Of a stretch of 6,596 bases of DNA, positions 1 to 6,596 are shown one piece after another (the first letter of the stretch is position 1; each line of letters starts with the position of its first letter). The notes beneath the pieces are model-generated. The model did not search any database. It was not told the origin of the DNA and was given only the letters and a program-made list of their open reading frames with translations. The DNA is taken from assembly GCA_031404455.1 (NCBI GenBank), contig JANNHP010000229.1:1-6596 (forward strand), given 5' to 3'. A program made the translations under genes and the position numbers. The DNA is from JANNHP01 sp031404455 (GTDB lineage: Bacteria > Planctomycetota > JAJSAM01 > JAJVHW01).

Positions 1-1
1 G

Positions 2-43
2 GCGCTTCGGGCGCTGCGGGCGGTGATGTCGGAGGAGAAGTAG
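2..43 (+). CDS. Possible 3' end of a convergent plus-strand gene (partial)
   Basis: Reading from base 2 on the plus strand gives thirteen codons, ALRALRAVMSEEK, and then a TAG stop at 41-43. Twelve of the thirteen third positions are G or C, as in the confirmed genes of this window, and the charged C-terminus looks like a natural protein end. It would converge on typA with about 76 bp between the two stop codons. No function can be assigned from thirteen residues. Other frames are also open across this short stretch, so this is a tentative call. Confidence 0.3.
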   Translation, partial: ALRALRAVMSEEK

Positions 44-101
44 CGTTAAGCCGTGGTGGGTTACTTTCTTACCGCTCTCTCGGCCTTAGTGGTGGACCGA
101 G

Positions 102-119
102 TGAACGGGGCCTCGCCGT

Positions 120-122
<3 letters not shown>
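102..122 (-). terminator. Small hairpin overlapping the typA stop codon (weak candidate terminator)
   Basis: Seven-base perfect arms, TGAACGG at 102-108 and CCGTTCA at 116-122, flank a 7-base loop. On the minus strand the stem begins with the TGA stop of typA itself. No T-run follows on either strand, so it is not a canonical Rho-independent terminator. It lies where two genes appear to converge, which is the expected place for a transcript end. The rest of the gap (44-101) shows only a weak bulged inverted repeat (about 47-53 with 81-88) and no gene. Confidence 0.25.
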
Positions 123-1928
<1,806 letters not shown>

Positions 1929-1981
1929 GGTTCGATTCCGGCGATCATGGCGTCTCGGGACCCGGGATGCATGGTTTGCGT

Positions 1982-2011
1982 GGGCGCAGATGTCGCGACG
2001 AGGCTGCGCCC
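1982..2011 (-). repeat. Perfect 8-bp inverted repeat in the gap between the flavoprotein gene and typA
   Basis: GGGCGCAG at 1982-1989 and CTGCGCCC at 2004-2011 are exact reverse complements around a 14-base loop, which itself holds the palindrome GTCGCGAC (1992-1999). The element begins 2 bp after the TAG stop of the flavoprotein gene (stop at 2014-2016) and ends about 53 bp before the typA start codon. A GC-rich stem placed just after a stop codon suggests a transcript-end or RNA-stabilising hairpin. No T-run follows on the minus strand, so intrinsic termination is not supported. In a genome this GC-rich an 8-bp stem could also arise by chance. Confidence 0.4.
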
Positions 2012-2013
2012 CG

Positions 2014-3555
2014 CTACGCCGGCGTCCCGAGGACGGTGATGTAGACCACCGCGCGGCTCTCGGGGATGCGGAGCACTCGGTTCATCTCGTCGTCGAAGTA
2101 GCCCGCGCAGCCGGACACGCCGACACCCTCGCGCAGCGCGGCGAGATTGAGCCGCTCGCCGACGTGGCCCGCGTCGAGGTGGACGAGACGGTACGCGCGG
2201 TCGCCGTAGCGGTCCACCGCGCGCGTGAGGTCCACCGCGTGGATCACGGCGGCCGCGGCGTCGGCGAAGATCTCCTGGCCGAGCCCGAGGTGGTGCAGCG
2301 CCGCGCCGAACTCCCCGCGCGAGCGCTCGATCAGCCGGCGCGGCGACGTCTCCATCGCGTAGGTGCCGGACGGCAGGCCGTCCACGTGGAGCGCCACGAG
2401 ATACGTCTCGAGGAGTTCCGGCGCGAAGAGGTGCGCGGCGGGCACCGGGTAGGCGTGGGCGAGCGTCCTGAGCAGTGTGGCGCCGGCGATCGACGAGGCC
2501 CGGAAGTTCCGCGTGCTGCGGCGCGTCGCGATCGTCCCTCCCACGGTCGCTCCGTCCGTCCACGACGTGGGACGCGACTCCGCGGACACGACGATCGAAT
2601 CGTCCGTCACGGCGGAACCCGACTCCGCCGGAGGCACCGGCTCCGCCGTCTGCGCGAGGCGTCCGGCGAGGTGCAGCGCCGCGATGATCCGCTCCGGCGA
2701 GTCCTCGCTCACGCGGTCGCCGACGTCGCGCATCGCCTTCTTCCACTCGGTGACGCCGGACCGGCGCGGCGGCAGCCGCGGCAGGTCGCGGACGCGCGCC
2801 GCGGGGACGAGCGGCACTAACACGAGCGGGCCCTCCGTCGCCGCCTCCACGCCGAGGAGCTTCTCGACGACCTCGTCGCGGAAGCTCGCGATCGGGACGG
2901 CCTCGAAACCTTCCGACGGCGCGATCTCGACGAGGTTGCCGAGCACGTGGCCGGTGTCGAGCAACGCGCGCCGGTAGCCGCGCTCGCGGTAGCGCCAGGA
3001 GCTCCGGAACCACTCTCCCGTCAGGACGACGACCGCCTCTGCGGCCGCGACGGCGGGGTGTCCGAACGCGGCGCCGTGGAGTTGCGGCATGGCGTCGGCA
3101 CCGTGGACGAGCGCCAGCGAGTGGTCGAGGATCAGGTACACGTAGATCCCCGCCGCAAGCCCCGGGACGTCGCGCACGGCGACGTACGTCTCCGTCGGGT
3201 ACATGCCGCCCGCCGATGGCGCCGCGCGGTAGAGCTGCACGCCGCCCGGGTACTGCTCGACCCGCGTGCATCCGTTCGTGTGCCAGAGGATGCGGCCGAG
3301 TTTCGCGAGGTCGACGAGGCCGGGCGGCGCCTTGTCCGCGGCGGCAGCGCGGCGCTCGCCGCGGCGCTCGAGCGGCAGGCCGTCGGTCGGCAGGAAGACG
3401 CGCGGCCCGTCGAGCTCCTTCATCGTCGCCGGGCGGCGCGCCGGATCCGGCGGGCTGAAGCGCAAGGCGTCGCGGCGCAGTCCGTCGTCGCTGTACTTGG
3501 TCTCCTCGTGGTAGCGCTCGGCGATCGAGGATTCGAAAGGGGCGAGTCCGGTCAC
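2014..3555 (-). CDS. Tandem two-domain SagB-type (nitroreductase-fold) FMN oxidoreductase
   Basis: The 513-residue product belongs to the SagB/ThcOx branch of the flavin nitroreductase superfamily and has two copies of the fold. Copy 1 (about 85-250) has the FMN-site signature APSAGGMYPTETYVAV (112-127), GIYVY (136-140), RYRERGYRRALLDTGHVLGN (188-207) and FRDEVVEKLLGV. Copy 2 (about 340-511) has the FMN-contacting RRSTRNF (345-351), LETYLVALHVDGLPSGTY, RYGDRAYRLVHLDAGHVGE (449-467) and GYFDDEMNRVL (485-495). Known relatives include the dehydrogenases that oxidise azolines to azoles in thiazole/oxazole-modified peptides, but most SagB-like proteins have no known substrate. No YcaO, E1-like partner or precursor peptide is present here, so no pathway is assigned. 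No signal peptide or membrane segment is seen. The start is uncertain: the frame stays open upstream to 4197, through the repeat and into the kinase gene. The GTG at 3555 is chosen because it keeps the family-typical N-terminus ERYHEETKYS and clears the repeat. Its Shine-Dalgarno is poor. An ATG at 3423 would lose that N-terminus. Confidence 0.85.
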   Translation of the reverse strand: MTGLAPFESSIAERYHEETKYSDDGLRRDALRFSPPDPARRPATMKELDGPRVFLPTDGLPLERRGERRAAAADKAPPGLVDLAKLGRILWHTNGCTRVEQYPGGVQLYRAAPSAGGMYPTETYVAVRDVPGLAAGIYVYLILDHSLALVHGADAMPQLHGAAFGHPAVAAAEAVVVLTGEWFRSSWRYRERGYRRALLDTGHVLGNLVEIAPSEGFEAVPIASFRDEVVEKLLGVEAATEGPLVLVPLVPAARVRDLPRLPPRRSGVTEWKKAMRDVGDRVSEDSPERIIAALHLAGRLAQTAEPVPPAESGSAVTDDSIVVSAESRPTSWTDGATVGGTIATRRSTRNFRASSIAGATLLRTLAHAYPVPAAHLFAPELLETYLVALHVDGLPSGTYAMETSPRRLIERSRGEFGAALHHLGLGQEIFADAAAAVIHAVDLTRAVDRYGDRAYRLVHLDAGHVGERLNLAALREGVGVSGCAGYFDDEMNRVLRIPESRAVVYITVLGTPA

Positions 3556-3573
3556 GCGCGAGAGGCTCGTTGT

Positions 3574-3667
3574 CTGGGGACGGTCCCCAAAGATCAAAGT
3601 CGCTGCGGCGGGAGACGAGACCGCGGAAACGGTCCGCGCGGTATTGATCTCTGGGGACCGTCCCCGG
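3574..3667. repeat. REP/MITE-like inverted-repeat element with nested palindromes
   Basis: The outer arms 3574-3597 and 3644-3667 (24 bp each) are reverse complements at 22 of 24 positions. Each arm contains a nearly perfect palindrome of its own, GGGGACGGTCCCC (3576-3588) and GGGGACCGTCCCC (3653-3665), and a GATC site (3592-3595 and 3646-3649). Between the arms is an internal perfect hairpin, CGCGGA (3622-3627) with TCCGCG (3633-3638) around a 5-base loop. The element almost fills the 122-bp gap: it ends 10 bp from the kinase stop codon and begins 18 bp from the flavoprotein GTG. It encodes no transposase. Its size and architecture resemble REP/BIME units moved by Y1-family (RAYT) transposases, or a small MITE; this is inference because only one copy is visible. 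It could fold in mRNA between the two genes. Confidence 0.8.
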
Positions 3668-3677
3668 CTTCCCGCTC

Positions 3678-6119
3678 TCAGAACCCCCGCGCGCACCGGA
3701 GCCCCACGCCGCCGCGGCGGATGGACGGCTCGTTGTAGCTGCGGTACGCGCAGCGGATGTTGACCGCCGGGGTGCTCCAGGCGCCGCCGCGCGCGGCGCG
3801 CGACGCGCGGCGCGGGTCGAACCACGAGTCGGTCCAGTCGAACGTGCCCCCCGCCGCGTCGAGGAGCCCAAAGACCGACGTCGCCGCGGGGAAGGAACCG
3901 ACCGGTTCCGGCTGTGCCGGCTCCTCGCGGGATTCGCGGCACTTCGCGAGGCTCGCGTCCTCGAGGTCGCCCCACGGGAACCTCCGTCCGTCGACGCCGC
4001 GCCCCGCCTTCTCGCGTTCCTCCTCCGTCGGGAGACGCCACTGCCGGCCCGTCGCCCGCGTCTTCCACTCGCAGTACGCGAACGCGTCGAACCACGAGAT
4101 CGCCATCACTGGGCAACGGGATTCGAAGCCCACGCCATGACGCGCGAGCAGCGCCGCCTCCGCCGGACCGCTCGTGCCGCCCGGCTTCATGCGCCACGCG
4201 CCGTCAGGCGCCCGTTCCATGATCGCGCCGTCGCCCGGCGTGCCCGGACAGAGCTTCGTCGCGGCCTCGGCACCTTCCTCCGCCTCCACCGCCGCGAGGA
4301 ACTCCGCCCAGTCCGCGAACGTCACCGGCGACCGCGCGATCGCGAAGTCGGCGAGGTCGAGCGACCTCGCGTCGCTCTCCTCGCCGTAGACGAACGGCCC
4401 GGCCGGCACGTAGACGAAGCCGTCGCCGATCTCCTCGTCGCGGCGCATCGTGACGCGGCCCTTCCAGGCGCGGTTGCGCGTGACGTGGACGGGGTAGCGG
4501 ACGTCGCGGAAGTTCGGACTCGCGAGCACGCAGAGGTAGCTGCCCATGGGAAGGGGACGCGAAGCGAGCGGCGTCCGTCCGAGCGAATGCGGCTCGCCGA
4601 GCCGCATCACGCCGTGCCGGTCCTCGAACCGGTGGAGCACGACCTCGGCGCCCGGCGGATCGCTCGTGAGCTCGAGCGTCCCGTCGCCCGCGATCCACGC
4701 CGCGAGCCGCCCGTCGTCGTACCGGCCCGCCATCGTGAGCGCGAAGTCGGCGTCGCTCCCGTCGCCGCGGCGCTCCGCGTCGTCGAGACGGCCGCGCCAG
4801 AGATCGGCGAGCGTCGCGAGGGCGCTCGCGTTGCGCGGCTCGGCGAGGAGGGCGCCTTCGAGGAGGCGCGTCGTCTCGGCGAACGCGAGCACGGACTTCT
4901 TCTTCGCGGCGTCGAGCGCCTCGCGCGCGTCGAGGAACGGCGCCTTCTCCTCGACGCTCTGCCACGTGCGGAACTTCGCGCCGTTCTCCGCGAGCACCCG
5001 CTCCGACGTGTCGATCGCGCGCTGCGCCACGACGTACGCCGCCATCGCGTCCTTGCCCTGCGCGGCGAGCGCCTCGGCCTCGGCCTCGCGGTGGCGCCGT
5101 TCCTTCTCCGCGCGGCCGTCGAGGAAGGCACGGAGCTCGTCGGCGAAGGCACGGGCGGTCGCCGGACGCGCGGACGGATCCGCCGTCATCGCGCGCCGCG
5201 TGAGCGACGCGAGCGCCTCGGGGACCGGACGCTGCAGGTTGCGCGTCTCGACGGCGGGGAATTCGCCCTGCCGCACGCGGCGCAGCAGGTCGTCGCCGTG
5301 CCCCTCGAACGCCTGCCTGAGCGTGAGGATCTCGTAGAGGATCGCGCCGAGCGCGTAGATGTCGCTCCGCCGGTCGAGCGGCTGCCCCATCGCCTGCTCG
5401 GGGCTCATGTACGGGACGGTCCCCTGGACGGCGCCGAAGCGCGTCTGCCGTCCCGACTCGGTCTGCGCCGTGCTGACGTTGCCCGCACCCGACTCCTCGT
5501 CGGTCGCCGTGCCGACCTTCGCGAGTCCCCAGTCCATGACGTGGACCTCGCCGTACTCGCCGAGCATCACGTTCTCGGGCTTGAGATCGCGGTGCAGCAC
5601 ACCCTTCTCGTGCGCGAAGTGCACGGCCTCGGCGATCTGCTCGAGGATCGACACGAGCTTGTGCAGCGTGTACTCGCGCCGCGCGTCCTTCACGCCGAGG
5701 AGGACGTCGCGCAGCACGGTCGAGAGCGTGCTGCCGCGCACGACCTTCATCGTGAAGTAGATCTTCCCGTCGGGCGTGACCCCGATGTCGTGCACGGGCG
5801 GGATGCCGGGGTGCTCGAGCTGCGACGTCGCCTGCGCCTCGGCCACGAACTTGCGCTTCAGCGAAGCCGACGACGAGAGCTCGGCGCGGAGCATCTTCAT
5901 CGCGACGTCGCGGCGCAGGTCCTTGTCGTGGACGAGGTGGACCTCGCCCATCCCGCCGCCGCCGATCGGCGCGACGAGCGTGTACTTCTGCTCGGCGAGG
6001 TGGAACGGCGCCACCGGCTCGTCGTGTGCCGGCGCCGCGAGCGCCGTCTCTTTCGAATCCGGCACGTCCGCAGCGTCGATCTGCGCGCTGACGCTCCTGC
6101 GGCCGATTCCGATGTCCAT
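3678..6119 (-). CDS. Ser/Thr protein kinase with PEGA-like and FGE-sulfatase-like (SUMF1) domains
   Basis: This 813-residue signalling protein has a Hanks-type (PknB-like) kinase domain at about 46-334. It has the Gly-rich loop GGGGMGEV (53-60), ATP-anchoring Lys75 in VAMK, the probable alpha-C Glu94, catalytic HRDLKPEN (176-183, Asp178), metal-binding D196 in DWG rather than DFG, and MSPEQ (238-242). All catalytic residues are present, so it should be active. A charged helical, possibly TPR-like linker (about 335-475) follows. Next is a PEGA-like beta domain (about 480-558: TLELTSDPPGAEVVL, LGRTPL, LPMGSYLCVL). Last is an FGE-sulfatase/SUMF1 domain (566-813) starting GFVYVPAGPF and including ISWFDAFAYCEWK, WRLPTEEE, FPWG, ARGGAW and GLRCARGF. 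The catalytic cysteine pair of true formylglycine-generating enzymes is absent after RGG (777-779), so this domain is more likely a binding or scaffolding module. No membrane helix is seen, so it should be cytosolic. The ATG at 6119 has GGAGGG 8 nt upstream. It starts 46 bp after rsmE, probably on the same transcript. Substrate and signal are unknown. Confidence 0.93.
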   Translation of the reverse strand: MDIGIGRRSVSAQIDAADVPDSKETALAAPAHDEPVAPFHLAEQKYTLVAPIGGGGMGEVHLVHDKDLRRDVAMKMLRAELSSSASLKRKFVAEAQATSQLEHPGIPPVHDIGVTPDGKIYFTMKVVRGSTLSTVLRDVLLGVKDARREYTLHKLVSILEQIAEAVHFAHEKGVLHRDLKPENVMLGEYGEVHVMDWGLAKVGTATDEESGAGNVSTAQTESGRQTRFGAVQGTVPYMSPEQAMGQPLDRRSDIYALGAILYEILTLRQAFEGHGDDLLRRVRQGEFPAVETRNLQRPVPEALASLTRRAMTADPSARPATARAFADELRAFLDGRAEKERRHREAEAEALAAQGKDAMAAYVVAQRAIDTSERVLAENGAKFRTWQSVEEKAPFLDAREALDAAKKKSVLAFAETTRLLEGALLAEPRNASALATLADLWRGRLDDAERRGDGSDADFALTMAGRYDDGRLAAWIAGDGTLELTSDPPGAEVVLHRFEDRHGVMRLGEPHSLGRTPLASRPLPMGSYLCVLASPNFRDVRYPVHVTRNRAWKGRVTMRRDEEIGDGFVYVPAGPFVYGEESDARSLDLADFAIARSPVTFADWAEFLAAVEAEEGAEAATKLCPGTPGDGAIMERAPDGAWRMKPGGTSGPAEAALLARHGVGFESRCPVMAISWFDAFAYCEWKTRATGRQWRLPTEEEREKAGRGVDGRRFPWGDLEDASLAKCRESREEPAQPEPVGSFPAATSVFGLLDAAGGTFDWTDSWFDPRRASRAARGGAWSTPAVNIRCAYRSYNEPSIRRGGVGLRCARGF

Positions 6120-6127
6120 GGGTGGCG

Positions 6128-6133
6128 CCCTCC
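6128..6133 (-). promoter_or_regulatory. Shine-Dalgarno sequence of the kinase gene
   Basis: On the minus strand GGAGGG lies 8 nt upstream of the ATG at 6117-6119, good spacing for ribosome binding. It supports this ATG as the true start and is the strongest such site in the window; the flavoprotein and typA starts have only poor matches. Confidence 0.75.
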
Positions 6134-6165
6134 GCGAGGTCGGAGCGCAATGTTAGCCCGCTCAG

Positions 6166-6596
6166 TCACAGCCTCCGCAGGAGGTCGATCTGCGCGAGGA
6201 GCGCCACCGTCGCCGTCTCGACGCGGAGCGTCCGTTCGCCCATCGACACGCTGCGGAAACCCGCGCGCCCGAGCGCTTCGATCTCGAACGGGATGAACCC
6301 GCCCTCGGGGCCGACCGCGACGACGACTCGGTCCTCGCGCGAGATCCGCAGCGCCGCGAGCGGCGTCGCCGCCGCCGGATGCGCGACGAGCGCCGTCGCG
6401 CCGAGGACGAGTGCCGGCGCGCGGTCCTCGACCCACGGACGGAAGAGCGGCTCGGCCGTGACGCGCGGCTCGCGCGTCGTCTTCGCCTGCATCATGCCGT
6501 CGAAGAGGAGCGGCCGGTAGACGTCCGGGTCGAGCGCGCCTGCCGTGAGGAACGGCTTCCCGACGCGCCACGTGCGGACGAGCACCACACGATCGA
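6166..6596 (-). CDS. rsmE: 16S rRNA (uracil-1498-N3)-methyltransferase RsmE, C-terminal part
   Basis: RsmE is a SPOUT-class methyltransferase that uses S-adenosylmethionine to methylate N3 of U1498 in helix 44 of 16S rRNA, in the assembled 30S subunit. The visible 142 residues are the C-terminal catalytic part. They hold the knot signatures VAVGPEGGFIPFEIEALGRAGF and SMGERTLRVETATVALLAQ, which form the cofactor pocket. Upstream, VLVRTWRVGKPF and FRPWVEDRAPAL match the RsmE subgroup with a WRVEK-type segment. The family runs to about 230-250 residues, so roughly 90-105 N-terminal residues lie beyond the right edge. The frame is open to the edge, and the GTG at 6588 is internal rather than a start. 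It ends with TGA at 6166-6168, 46 bp before the kinase gene. No sign of decay is seen. Confidence 0.93.
   Translation of the reverse strand, partial: DRVVLVRTWRVGKPFLTAGALDPDVYRPLLFDGMMQAKTTREPRVTAEPLFRPWVEDRAPALVLGATALVAHPAAATPLAALRISREDRVVVAVGPEGGFIPFEIEALGRAGFRSVSMGERTLRVETATVALLAQIDLLRRL

Noticed and set aside
2014..3555. A thiazole/oxazole-modified peptide cluster built around the SagB-like gene
   Set aside because: There is no YcaO cyclodehydratase, E1-like partner, leader peptidase, transporter or candidate precursor peptide in the window.
3785..3798. A 14-bp perfect palindrome of alternating C and G
   Set aside because: It lies inside codons for Arg/Ala/Gly of the RAARGGAW segment; such runs are expected from composition in this genome.
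3678..3830. The C-terminal SUMF1/C-type-lectin-like end of the kinase as a target of a diversity-generating retroelement
   Set aside because: Such targets use this fold, but no template repeat, reverse transcriptase or Avd-like gene is present, and the adjacent gap does not repeat the gene's 3' end.
5412..5424. A second near-copy (12 of 13 bases) of the GGGGAC/GTCCCC palindrome
   Set aside because: It encodes Gly-Thr-Val-Pro of the conserved kinase segment GTVPYMSPEQ and has none of the flanking arm sequence or GATC, so it is explained by coding and chance.
4137..6296. A 719-codon plus-strand open frame opposite the kinase gene
   Set aside because: It is the antisense shadow of a well-supported kinase gene, with Arg/Glu/Leu-rich composition and no recognisable domain.

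Overview
This is a 6.6 kb, very GC-rich, gene-dense chromosomal window. Nearly all of it reads from the minus strand. In order of transcription (right to left) it holds: the C-terminal part of rsmE (16S rRNA m3U1498 methyltransferase, cut by the window edge); a large fusion protein with a Ser/Thr kinase, a helical linker, a PEGA-like domain and an FGE-sulfatase-like (SUMF1) domain; a tandem two-domain SagB-type flavin oxidoreductase; and typA/bipA, a ribosome-associated translational GTPase. A short plus-strand reading frame at the left edge (ending at 43) looks like the tail of a convergent neighbour.

The organism cannot be named from this sequence. A soluble kinase with the DWG motif and a C-terminal SUMF1 domain, together with strong G/C third-position bias, is typical of Planctomycetota, Myxococcota and related high-GC environmental lineages; Planctomycetota is my best guess, as inference only. 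Nothing points to a plasmid, phage or integrated island: rsmE and typA are housekeeping genes.

The gaps are short: 46 bp between rsmE and the kinase, 122 bp between the kinase and sagB-like gene, 85 bp before typA, and about 76 bp after typA. The first gap carries a clear Shine-Dalgarno for the kinase. The second is almost filled by a 94-bp inverted-repeat element at 3574-3667, with arms matching at 22 of 24 positions. Each arm carries its own GGGGAC/GTCCCC palindrome, and a GC-rich hairpin lies between them; it looks like a REP- or MITE-like unit. The third gap holds a perfect 8-bp stem just after the sagB-like stop codon. The four genes may be co-transcribed in part, but the two hairpin-bearing gaps could separate them into units.

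Functionally, rsmE and typA both act on the ribosome. The kinase and the flavoprotein between them have no obvious role in translation. The most distinctive features are the repeat element next to the weakly initiated GTG start of the flavoprotein, the complementary motif loss between the two flavoprotein halves, and the missing catalytic cysteine pair in the FGE-like domain. I did not find a complete novel multi-gene system.
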